In this document: positions 14,435-22,196 of the stretch, in pieces
How positions within the stretch are numbered: position 1 is the stretch's first letter
How the letters are laid out: every line of letters begins with the position of its first letter
Source: an uncultured Eubacterium sp.
GTDB taxonomy: Bacteria > Bacillota > Clostridia > Lachnospirales > Lachnospiraceae
Length of the DNA: 27,696 bases
Reading direction: 5' to 3'
Assembly (NCBI GenBank): GCA_910585745.1
Contig: CAJUFM010000026.1
Span: forward strand, 1-27,696
Program-made: the position numbers and the translations under genes
The notes under the pieces: model-generated
Databases searched by the model: none
Seen by the model: only the letters and a program-made list of their open reading frames with translations
What the model was told of the DNA's origin: nothing

Positions 14435-15841
14435 ATGATTTTGGCTTTTTTTGATATTCATGATAAATTTATTAATAATACTGCTCTGATCGATGACCTT
14501 GACCGGCACTATACTTATGGGCAAATGTATGCTTTGGGCAGCCAGATACTAAAAGGCACTAAATCAAGGCGTGTACTATTGCTTTTGTGTGATAACTCCA
14601 TCGAATCCATCAGTACCTATCTGGCGGCTCTGCGAAAAGGCATCATACCCCTCATGGTCAGCTCTTCGACCACGGAGAATCTGCTTTTTACTATTTATGA
14701 AAAATATAAGCCGGCCTATATCTTTATGCATAAAACGATTCAGAAATCCTTTACATCATGCCATTGTATCCGGGAATTTTCTGGTCATATGCTTTTCGAG
14801 ACCGACTCTGTGGAAAATTATCCGGTCAACGATGATCTGGCTCTCTTGCTGACAACCTCTGGCAGTACCGGCAGTCCAAAGCTGGTTCGCCAGTCTTACA
14901 AAAATATACAGAGCAATGCCAGCTCCATCGCTAGCTATTTGGAAATTCAAGAAAGGGATATAGCGGTCACTACTCTTCCACTCAACTATACATATGGCTT
15001 ATCCATCATAAACAGCCACATGGAAAAAGGTGCTGCCGTCACAGTGACAAATAAGACTTTCTTTGAAAAAGGTTTCTGGGAATTATGCAACCGATACAAA
15101 GTTACTAACTTTGGCGGTGTCCCCTACTCTTATGACATTCTCCAGACCATTGGTTTCGAACAGATGCAGGTTCCCTCACTGCGGTATATCACCCAGGCCG
15201 GCGGCAAACTGCATGAACAGAAAGTAAAACATATGGTTTCCGTCTGCGAAGCGAAGGGGATCAAATTTATTATTATGTATGGTCAGACAGAGGCAACTGC
15301 CCGGATGTCTTACCTGCCATGGGAAAAAGTCAGAGAAAAAAGTGCAAGCATCGGAATTGCAATACCAGATGGAAGATTCGTTTTGGAAGATGATCTTGGA
15401 AACGAGATAACAAAGACCGGTCAGACTGGGGAATTGGTTTATTATGGCCCCAATGTTACTCTAGGTTATGCAGAGAACTATAAGGATCTTTGCAAGGGAG
15501 ATGAATTTAACGGTGTCCTTCATACCGGGGATCTCGCCAGACGCGATGCCGAGGGATTCTATTATATCGTCGGCAGAACCAAACGCTTCATTAAATTGTT
15601 CGGTAACCGGGTGAGCCTGGATGAAGCAGAACAATTACTGGCTAAAAATCATTACTCCTGTGTCTGCGGAGGAAAGGATGACTGCCTTACAATCTACACC
15701 GTTGAACAGGGAAAAAGTGAAGAAATCATAAATTATATCAGCGGAGTGATGGGATTTCACAAAAATGCTTTTGCTGTGAAATACATCCGTGAATTTCCCA
15801 GAACCCAGTCTGGAAAGGTTGACTACTCTTCTCTTCTATAA
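14435..15841 (+). CDS. Acyl-AMP ligase (ANL superfamily)
   Basis: An adenylate-forming enzyme of about 468 residues. The ATP-binding loop is TTSGSTGSPK (about 140-149); MYGQTEATARMS is the A5 motif; LHTGDLARRDAEGFYYIVGR and FIKLFGNRVSLDEAE are A7/A8; and PRTQSGKVDY near the end supplies the A10 lysine. It should activate a carboxylic acid and load it on the ACP encoded 22 nt upstream, giving a starter unit for the KAS III encoded 14 nt downstream. Several starts are possible (GTG 14414, ATG 14435, TTG 14441); AAGGAG lies very close to the ATG, so TTG is a real alternative. The substrate cannot be read from the motifs. Confidence 0.88.
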   Translation: MILAFFDIHDKFINNTALIDDLDRHYTYGQMYALGSQILKGTKSRRVLLLLCDNSIESISTYLAALRKGIIPLMVSSSTTENLLFTIYEKYKPAYIFMHKTIQKSFTSCHCIREFSGHMLFETDSVENYPVNDDLALLLTTSGSTGSPKLVRQSYKNIQSNASSIASYLEIQERDIAVTTLPLNYTYGLSIINSHMEKGAAVTVTNKTFFEKGFWELCNRYKVTNFGGVPYSYDILQTIGFEQMQVPSLRYITQAGGKLHEQKVKHMVSVCEAKGIKFIIMYGQTEATARMSYLPWEKVREKSASIGIAIPDGRFVLEDDLGNEITKTGQTGELVYYGPNVTLGYAENYKDLCKGDEFNGVLHTGDLARRDAEGFYYIVGRTKRFIKLFGNRVSLDEAEQLLAKNHYSCVCGGKDDCLTIYTVEQGKSEEIINYISGVMGFHKNAFAVKYIREFPRTQSGKVDYSSLL

Positions 15842-15855
15842 TTTGGGAGGTTTTT

Positions 15856-16851
15856 ATGTTTGGTGAATATTCCAATATTGCAGTCCGTGGAATCGTATCC
15901 GTAGTCCCTCCGACAAAGGTCGAAAATTTAGACTGCGTGAGTGATGAACTAAGTCTCAAAAAGATTAATAAACAGATCAGACTCACAGGGATCCAGAGAA
16001 GAAGGATCCTTACTGGTGAACAGACGGCCTCTGATCTGGCTGTGAAAGCAGCAGAAAAACTGTTAAATGAACTAAAATGGGAAAAAGACTCGATTCGTGT
16101 CCTGGTCTATGTAACCCAGGCAGCGGATGTAGAAATCCCATCCACCGCCTTATTGATCCAGAAACGGCTGGGGATCAGTATCGACTGTCTGGCTTTCGAT
16201 GTAAATTTAGGATGCTCCGGCTACACCGCTGGGCTGCAGATTGTGGCGGGACTGCTTCATCAGGCAGGCGGCCGCGCTTTATTGCTTGCCGCTGATGGAA
16301 GAAGTGATAGTCTGCGGGAAAACGCCGCTGATTATCTTCTATTTGGAAATGCTGGCACAGCCACAGCTCTTGAAACGTCACAAAATCATCTGCTTCAATA
16401 CCGGCATCAGTCCGATGGGAGCAGATGGAAAACGATATACCGTAAAAATGGCTGCGCTACGATTATGGATGGCAACGCCGTCTTTGCCTTTGCCATCAAT
16501 GATGTTGCAGACAGCGTAAGACAGACCTTAGAGCATTTTTCGCTGACCACTGGCGATATAGACTACTTCGTATTTCATCAGGGGCAGAAAATGATCATTG
16601 ATAATCTGGCAGAAATCTGCGGCATCCCCTTGGATAAAATGCTATATTCCTTAAAAGATTACGGAAATACCTCCTGTGCCTCGATTCCATTATCTATATG
16701 CAATGAGGTCCGGAAACTAAAACAACAGCAGGAAGTACATATGTATCTGTGTGGTTTTGGCGTCGGTCTTTCCTGGGGAAGCATCCTTTTAACGATAAAT
16801 ACCGATATGATTTTTCCTGTAGAGGAAAGTGATACCCACTACATTGACTGA
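15856..16851 (+). CDS. KAS III (3-oxoacyl-ACP synthase III family)
   Basis: A 331-residue condensing enzyme with an intact triad: Cys120 in DVNLGCSGY, His241 in FHQGQKM and Asn271 in YGNTSCAS. The residue after the histidine motif glutamine is Gly where paralogues have Ala. It keeps the locus-typical KQIRLTGIQRRR N-terminal block. ATG start with GGGAGG upstream. It directly follows the acyl-AMP ligase and precedes a glycosyltransferase-like gene, so ligase, ACP and this KAS III look like a starter-loading and first-condensation unit. Confidence 0.9.
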   Translation: MFGEYSNIAVRGIVSVVPPTKVENLDCVSDELSLKKINKQIRLTGIQRRRILTGEQTASDLAVKAAEKLLNELKWEKDSIRVLVYVTQAADVEIPSTALLIQKRLGISIDCLAFDVNLGCSGYTAGLQIVAGLLHQAGGRALLLAADGRSDSLRENAADYLLFGNAGTATALETSQNHLLQYRHQSDGSRWKTIYRKNGCATIMDGNAVFAFAINDVADSVRQTLEHFSLTTGDIDYFVFHQGQKMIIDNLAEICGIPLDKMLYSLKDYGNTSCASIPLSICNEVRKLKQQQEVHMYLCGFGVGLSWGSILLTINTDMIFPVEESDTHYID

Positions 16852-16872
16852 TAATTTGCTGGAGGGAATATA

Positions 16873-18315
16873 ATGAACTATGATCAATTATGCAGGAAGA
16901 TCTGTGAAATAGAAGATAAGTATGATCTATTTCACCTCACTTATAATGATGTTGCATACTGGAAGTATGCCAGATACTATGTATATCGGGTCTTACTTCA
17001 CAAATTTTTTGGAATTCATACACCCTGGCTGGAAAATAAGAAAGAAAATGATTATATAAAACAGCCCCATTTTTTGCAGAAATTTACAGATCCTGTCTTT
17101 CATAATGAAAGCAGTTCTATTTCCAACGATATTCTAACGTTTACCTTTAACCGGAGATCCAGACAGGGGGAGGTCTATGTCTCTTCTGTCACTGACGAAA
17201 TTTCCTTAAACCTGGAATTATCAAACTGTATTGTGGAAGTCCCCTATAACGGTGGATATTATCAGCCAATTCCCATCAAAAACATCAAATATTTTGATCC
17301 TTGGGAGGGCATCGGCTTAGACAATAGTCAGAAATCATATATCCCTATCAGCAGGGGCTTACTGCGCAGACAGCTTTTACAGATTTTTGAAAAAGAACTT
17401 GAAATATCCTTTTCCCCGGAAGAAAAAAATATCCTAAACACAAATATTAATTACTTTATCCTGTACCGTCAGGATCTCATGGCAAATTATCATAAAGTGA
17501 TCCAAAAGGTAAATCCAAAGCTGGTACTTCTGACAACCTCCTATATTGGCGAATGGATTGTATTGATCGAACTTTTAAAAGAGTTAAAAATTCCCAGTAT
17601 AGAAATACTACACGGATATGTGGATGATAATTACCTGCCCTATAATTATAAAAGACAGGGAATGAACGACGCTCAGCCAGACTATATTTTTGTCTACAGC
17701 CAGCTCCAGAAAGATCAGGTGAATTGGGGTATCCCAAAAGACCGCATCAGGGTAGCAGGCTATCCGGAAGGGGAAAAAAGATCCCGTGAGCTGCTGGCCC
17801 ACCCGCTGAAAAGAAGTAAAAAAAGAATTACCTTCATCTCAAATATGGCACAGGTAATGGAAAAATATCTGAATGTCCTGGCTGAAAATATCAATCTGTC
17901 AGAATATGATATTATTTTCAAACTTCATCCAAATGAATATACTTGCTGGAAAGAGATCTATAAGAATCTGTCACAGCAGATCCAGGTGATCGATCACAAT
18001 GAAAATGACATACACTACTATCTCGCAAATTCTGATATCGTAGTTGGCATAAATTCTACCGCATTGTTTGAAGCGACCTTTTATCCTGTGGGTATCTATA
18101 TCCTGCAGGAGGACAGTTACCAGAATATGAATCTTCTGCTCAAATCAGGTGCCGCCACCCTGGTAAGTGACAGCACTGGGCTGCTTTCAAGCATTTATGA
18201 AAACAGTGAAGGAAAATCATCAAATAATGACATCATTTTCAGAAAAAACTCCATCAAAAATATAAACTCAGAAATCAAAAATATTTTAGTAGGCAAACTC
18301 TTCCCCTCAATTTAA
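16873..18315 (+). CDS. GT-B-like glycosyltransferase of capsule/teichoic-acid type
   Basis: A 480-residue soluble protein with the outline of GT-B capsule-synthesis and glycerophosphotransferase-like enzymes. The N-terminal half is unfamiliar. The C-terminal half has SIEILHGYVDDNYLPYN, then DYIFVYSQLQKDQVNWGIPKDRIRVAGYPE, the FKLHPNEY motif (about 353-360) and VGINSTALFEA (about 390-400), the usual nucleotide-sugar pocket region. No signal peptide or transmembrane segment is seen. It is the only evident glycosyl- or phosphoalkyl-transferase in the window and ties the acyl pathway to a surface glycan. ATG start with GGAGGG upstream, 21 nt after the KAS III gene. The donor and acceptor cannot be assigned. 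Confidence 0.7.
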   Translation: MNYDQLCRKICEIEDKYDLFHLTYNDVAYWKYARYYVYRVLLHKFFGIHTPWLENKKENDYIKQPHFLQKFTDPVFHNESSSISNDILTFTFNRRSRQGEVYVSSVTDEISLNLELSNCIVEVPYNGGYYQPIPIKNIKYFDPWEGIGLDNSQKSYIPISRGLLRRQLLQIFEKELEISFSPEEKNILNTNINYFILYRQDLMANYHKVIQKVNPKLVLLTTSYIGEWIVLIELLKELKIPSIEILHGYVDDNYLPYNYKRQGMNDAQPDYIFVYSQLQKDQVNWGIPKDRIRVAGYPEGEKRSRELLAHPLKRSKKRITFISNMAQVMEKYLNVLAENINLSEYDIIFKLHPNEYTCWKEIYKNLSQQIQVIDHNENDIHYYLANSDIVVGINSTALFEATFYPVGIYILQEDSYQNMNLLLKSGAATLVSDSTGLLSSIYENSEGKSSNNDIIFRKNSIKNINSEIKNILVGKLFPSI

Positions 18316-18329
18316 TCCCACATGGCTGG

Positions 18330-18360
18330 TTAAGAAAAAACGATTTCTGTCCGATATAGT
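18330..18360 (+). promoter_or_regulatory. Promoter-like element, second copy
   Basis: TTAAGA (18330-18335) and GATATA (18353-18358) lie 17 nt apart; TATAGT (18355-18360) is an alternative -10 with a better consensus match. The flanking text GGTTAAG and TTCTGTCCGATATA is shared with the promoter-like element inside the invertible segment. It faces the SDR gene at 18430 and could give that downstream half of the right arm constitutive expression. Confidence 0.58.
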
Positions 18361-18365
18361 AAAAA

Positions 18366-18398
18366 ATGTACCACTAACTTTACATCATTAAGGTACAT
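18366..18398. repeat. Diverged third recombination site
   Basis: Outer arms ATGTACC and GGTACAT enclose a 29-bp unit (18368-18396) with spacer TTTACAT. About 20 of 29 positions match the left site in reverse complement, with the same arm and spacer lengths. The arms are no longer perfect complements and the spacer differs by one base from that of the two intact sites. It is oriented like the right site. Confidence 0.6.
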
Positions 18399-18429
18399 AT
18401 TGCGTTATAAGGATGGAGGTGTTATAATA

Positions 18430-19176
18430 ATGCTCCAAAACTGGTTGGATCATAAAAATATTCTTGTTACGGGGGCAACTTCCGGTATAGGTCATGAGAT
18501 TGCATGTCAGTTTGACCAGGAGGGAGCAAATCTCGTGCTGGTTGGCAGGACAGAGGAAAAGCTCGAAGAAATGAAACAGAACTTTATGGGCAGTACGGTT
18601 GTAATTCCATATGACCTGCTAAATTTAGAAGATATAGAAACCATTTTTCAGACAGTAAAAGAAAAGCTGGGGAAATTAGATGGTATGGTACATTGCGCTG
18701 GCATAGCTGTAAATAGTGTTATAAAGGCAAATGAAATCGAAGTGATAAAGAGGGTTATGGATATTAATACATTTTCATTTGTTGAATTAGGAAAATATTT
18801 TTCACTAAAAAAATATTCTTCCAATGAATCTGCCATTGTAGCAATCTCTTCTATCTCCGCTATACTTAATGATCCGGGAATGATACAGTATTCAGCTTCA
18901 AAGGCTGCGCTTAACGCAGCAGTGAAAACCATGGCAAAAGAATTTTTAAGAAGAAAAATTCGTGTCAATGCCATTCTACCGGCAAACGTAAATACAAAGA
19001 TGTTTACCTCCGGCGCAGATATGATTGAGAACTTTATGGAAACATCCCTGGAGCGGCAGCCGCTTGGCATTATAGAAACAGATCAGATTGCTTATCTGGC
19101 AGAATTTCTGCTGTCTGATAATGCAAAATATATCACAGGGGAGACTCTTGTAGTAGGGGGAGGGATTTCTTATTAA
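18430..19176 (+). CDS. SDR-family NAD(P)-dependent oxidoreductase (FabG-like)
   Basis: A 248-residue classical SDR: TGATSGIG near residues 15-22, HCAGIA, AISSIS with the catalytic serine, YSASK for Tyr/Lys, IRVNAILPANV and a C-terminal FLLSDNAKYITGETLVVGGG. The ATG at 18430 is preferred to an in-frame TTG at 18400; GGAGG lies about 10 nt upstream. It is the first gene after the second promoter and third recombination site, just as the left-arm SDR is the first gene after the left site. Its stop codon overlaps the likely start of the next gene. Confidence 0.9.
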   Translation: MLQNWLDHKNILVTGATSGIGHEIACQFDQEGANLVLVGRTEEKLEEMKQNFMGSTVVIPYDLLNLEDIETIFQTVKEKLGKLDGMVHCAGIAVNSVIKANEIEVIKRVMDINTFSFVELGKYFSLKKYSSNESAIVAISSISAILNDPGMIQYSASKAALNAAVKTMAKEFLRRKIRVNAILPANVNTKMFTSGADMIENFMETSLERQPLGIIETDQIAYLAEFLLSDNAKYITGETLVVGGGISY

Positions 19177-20164
19177 TAATATTATTATCAGAAAAGCCGA
19201 ACTCCATGATATTCCTATGATAATGGAATTCATTAAAAAAAACTGGAATGCTGACCATATCCTTGTCCGGGACAGGAATTTCTTTGAATGGATGTATACA
19301 GATTCCCAGGGGTGTAATTTTATTATTGCTGTAGATGAAGATGAGAATATGCTTGGTATGGAGGGAGTTATTAAGTATAATAATTCCAATCATCCTGACA
19401 TTGCCGGAACTTTGTGGAAAGTGGTAAAGACCCCAAATCCGCGTCTGGGAATGGAAATAGGAGAAAAAGTGTATGAAGTATACCAGCCAAGATGCAGCGT
19501 AGCACCTGGATTGAACAGAAAGGCTGTGCAGATCAACCAGATCTTAGGCTTTCTTACCATGTCCCTAGACCATTACTATATTTTAGGGCAATGTAATACC
19601 TATAATATTGCATTGATAAAAGAAACACCCCAACGTCTGGTAGAAAACACAAACAAAAAATTTGTATTATTACATTCACAGGATGAAGTGGATGAGATTT
19701 TAGATGATGACCTGCAACGCCAGAAGACTCCTTACAAAGATTTGAACTATATTATACATAGATATATGGAACATCCAATTTATAAGTATGATCTGCTGGG
19801 GATCCAGGAGGCTGATAAGCCAGTTCGCAGTATTGTGATTGGACGGGAAGTATCCTATGGAAATTCATATGCATATAAAATTGTGGACTATCTCGGTTAC
19901 TATGAAGATTTAGCCGGAACTGCTTCCTGTTTTTATAATTTTATTGATGAACAAAAATATGAATATATAGACTTATATTGTTACGGAATTCCAGAAGAAA
20001 TTCTTAAAACAGCAGGATTTTGTAAACGAGTGGGGGATGAAATAATAATACCAAATTATTTTTCTCCATTTGAAAGAAAAAATGTTGATATCTATTTTTC
20101 CTCATCACAAAATGAGGGACTAAATGTTTTTCGTGGAGATGGAGATCAGGATAGACCAAGTTGA
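19172..20164 (+). CDS. GNAT-like acyltransferase family protein, probable ATT start
   Basis: A paralogue of the protein at 10433-11455 that shares the C-terminal signature (NYFSPFERKNVDIYF, then FRGDGDQDRPS) and the same overall length if started upstream. The first ordinary start is the ATG at 19217, but that removes the conserved first GNAT strand (IIIRKAELHDIP), which aligns with the N-terminus of its paralogue, and it has no ribosome binding site. ATT at 19172 lies 7 nt after GGGGGAGGG, overlaps the SDR stop codon and gives M-N-N-I-I-I-R-K-A. It may be a rare AUU start coupled to the preceding gene, or the true start codon could be altered by a sequencing error. Role inferred as for its paralogue; the ACP gene follows by 23 nt. 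Confidence 0.7.
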   Translation: MNNIIIRKAELHDIPMIMEFIKKNWNADHILVRDRNFFEWMYTDSQGCNFIIAVDEDENMLGMEGVIKYNNSNHPDIAGTLWKVVKTPNPRLGMEIGEKVYEVYQPRCSVAPGLNRKAVQINQILGFLTMSLDHYYILGQCNTYNIALIKETPQRLVENTNKKFVLLHSQDEVDEILDDDLQRQKTPYKDLNYIIHRYMEHPIYKYDLLGIQEADKPVRSIVIGREVSYGNSYAYKIVDYLGYYEDLAGTASCFYNFIDEQKYEYIDLYCYGIPEEILKTAGFCKRVGDEIIIPNYFSPFERKNVDIYFSSSQNEGLNVFRGDGDQDRPS

Positions 20165-20187
20165 TCATAATAAAGGAGGATTTTAAA

Positions 20188-20403
20188 ATGTCTGAAAAAG
20201 AAAAACTGGATCTTCTAGAAGAAATTATGGATCGTGAAGAGCCTTTAGAACTGGGTATGGAATTAGAAAATATGGAAGAATGGGATTCTTTATCTACCCT
20301 GGCATTAGCAGCAAAAGTAAAGGAACTGTATGGCATCAATCTTACAGCTGAAAAAATTACAGAATTTAAAACAGTTCAGGATATTTGTGATTATTTAAAA
20401 TAA
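20188..20403 (+). CDS. Acyl carrier protein (E-x-W-D-S type)
   Basis: A 71-residue carrier with the attachment serine in MEEWDSLSTLALAAKVKELY, in the same subfamily as the ACPs at 7043 and 11478. ATG start with AAAGGAGG upstream. It repeats the GNAT-ACP-KAS III gene order seen at 10433-13409, which suggests module duplication. Confidence 0.9.
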   Translation: MSEKEKLDLLEEIMDREEPLELGMELENMEEWDSLSTLALAAKVKELYGINLTAEKITEFKTVQDICDYLK

Positions 20404-20424
20404 GAATGAAGGGTTGCTGCATCT

Positions 20425-21423
20425 ATGTTTGGAAAGTATGGAAACATTAAAATAAGAGGTATCGCTTCTGCTGTGCCACAACAGGTTATAGATAATGTAG
20501 TCTGCGCTGAAAAACTTGGGAACCGACGAGCAAAAAAACAGGTATTACTCACAGGAATCCGTCATAGGCATTGTGTAAAAAAAGGGCAGTCGGCATCCGA
20601 TCTGAGCTGTGTAAGTGCAGAGAAACTATTACAAAAACTTAACTGGAACAGAAATGAAATACGGGTTATCGTCAATGTGACCCAGTCAGCAGATCTACAA
20701 ACCCCTTCTACTGCAATGATAATACAGAAACGTCTTGGAATCGGACAGGATTGTCTGGCTTTTGATGTAAACCTTGGTTGCACCGGATACGTCAGTGGTC
20801 TCCAGATCGTTGCTGCTTTATTGCAGAATACAGGCGGCAAGGGACTGTTGCTTGCCGGCGATGGCAGGTATGATAAAATGCCAGAAGTCCCAAACACAGA
20901 TTCACTATTGTTTGGGGATGGAGGCAGCGCCACTGCAATTGAATTGGAAGATGGAAATTCCATGATGTATGCACAAAAGACAGACGGCACAAGGCATGGT
21001 CTTCTGAGTATGGCTCTTGACGGCACGATGACTATGAACGGAAATGCAATTCTGTTATTTTCGCTGAATGAAGTCTGTCAGAGTATAAAAGAATGCAGAA
21101 AACATTTTAAAGTCTCGGAAGAAAGCATTGATTATTATATTCTGCATCAGGCGCAAAAACTTATTTTGGACGGCATTGCCAGAGAATGCGATATTGATCC
21201 ATCCAAAGTGCTGACATCTTACGAAGAATATGGAAATACATCCACGGCAACATTACCTTTAACAATATGTAATAATGTAGAAGAATTGAAAAAGAAAAAA
21301 TGTGTCAGACTGTATCTTTGTGGTTTTGGTGTTGGTCTGGCGTGGTCAAGCGTCGTACTGGATCTGGACACAGATTGTATTCTTCCAATCGAAATAACAG
21401 ATTATTGTTACAACGATTTATAG
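20425..21423 (+). CDS. KAS III (3-oxoacyl-ACP synthase III family)
   Basis: A 332-residue condensing enzyme with an intact triad: Cys119 in DVNLGCTGY, His241 in LHQAQKL and Asn271 in YGNTSTAT. It keeps the LGNRRAKKQVLLTGIRHRH N-terminal block. It is closest in appearance to the KAS III at 15856 (both start MFGxYxNIxxRGI and use IQKRLGI). ATG start, with the nearest purine-rich site (AAGGG) rather distant. It lies 21 nt after the ACP and 11 nt before the next SDR. Confidence 0.9.
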   Translation: MFGKYGNIKIRGIASAVPQQVIDNVVCAEKLGNRRAKKQVLLTGIRHRHCVKKGQSASDLSCVSAEKLLQKLNWNRNEIRVIVNVTQSADLQTPSTAMIIQKRLGIGQDCLAFDVNLGCTGYVSGLQIVAALLQNTGGKGLLLAGDGRYDKMPEVPNTDSLLFGDGGSATAIELEDGNSMMYAQKTDGTRHGLLSMALDGTMTMNGNAILLFSLNEVCQSIKECRKHFKVSEESIDYYILHQAQKLILDGIARECDIDPSKVLTSYEEYGNTSTATLPLTICNNVEELKKKKCVRLYLCGFGVGLAWSSVVLDLDTDCILPIEITDYCYNDL

Positions 21424-21434
21424 AGGGACTGCTT

Positions 21435-22151
21435 ATGGATGGAAAACACATTTTAATTACTGGTGCCTCTTCCGGAATCGGAAGGGAAACGGCTGTCTAT
21501 CTCGCTTCCCAGGGTGCAAAAGTAATCCTTGTGGCAAGAAGCGAGGATAAATTACAGCATGTAGCTTCACTGATTGGTAAAAATGCTTTTGTTTATGCTT
21601 GTGACTTAAAAGAACAGGAACAGATTGCAGGACTTTTTCAGTATGTCCGGGAACAAAATATAATGTTAAACGGCATGGTTCACTCCGCAGGAGCAGCAAA
21701 ACCAACTCCTGTCAGAGCAGAATCCCTGGCAGGTATGGAAGAGACTATGCGCGTAAATTGTTTCTCTTTTTTTGAGCTGGGAAAGCAGTTTTTTAACAGA
21801 AAACATTCACAAAAGGGATCCTCCATTGTAGCGATATCTTCTATGGCTGCCGTTCGCCCAATGATGGGGCAGGCTGCATATGCCTCATCAAAGGCCGCAT
21901 TAAACAGTATTGTCGAAGTGATGGCGCAGGAATTTATTAAGAGAAAAATCCGCGTAAATTCAATTATGCCATCCTATGTAGAAACACCTATGGTAAGCGG
22001 TGATGTAAGATATGGAATGAATAATGGGATTGAAAATATGCCTTTAGGAGTGATCGATCCCAAACAGATTGCTTATCTGACAGAATTTTTACTATCTGAC
22101 AGATCATTACACATAACAGGTGCAGCCATACCTGTCACATCTGGAGTATAA
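21435..22151 (+). CDS. SDR-family NAD(P)-dependent oxidoreductase (FabG-like)
   Basis: A 238-residue classical SDR: TGASSGIG near residues 9-16, HSAGAA, AISSMA with the catalytic serine, YASSK for Tyr/Lys, IRVNSIMPSYV and a C-terminal FLLSDRSLHITGAAIPVTSG. The frame is open well upstream into the KAS III gene, but SDR homology begins at the ATG at 21435, with GAGGG upstream. It is predicted to reduce the product of the adjacent KAS III enzymes. It ends without the usual final Gly-Gly (TSGV), a small departure from the family. Confidence 0.9.
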   Translation: MDGKHILITGASSGIGRETAVYLASQGAKVILVARSEDKLQHVASLIGKNAFVYACDLKEQEQIAGLFQYVREQNIMLNGMVHSAGAAKPTPVRAESLAGMEETMRVNCFSFFELGKQFFNRKHSQKGSSIVAISSMAAVRPMMGQAAYASSKAALNSIVEVMAQEFIKRKIRVNSIMPSYVETPMVSGDVRYGMNNGIENMPLGVIDPKQIAYLTEFLLSDRSLHITGAAIPVTSGV

Positions 22152-22196
22152 ATTCTTTTGTAAGATGTCATAGAAAGATTTTGTATAGGAGAAAGT

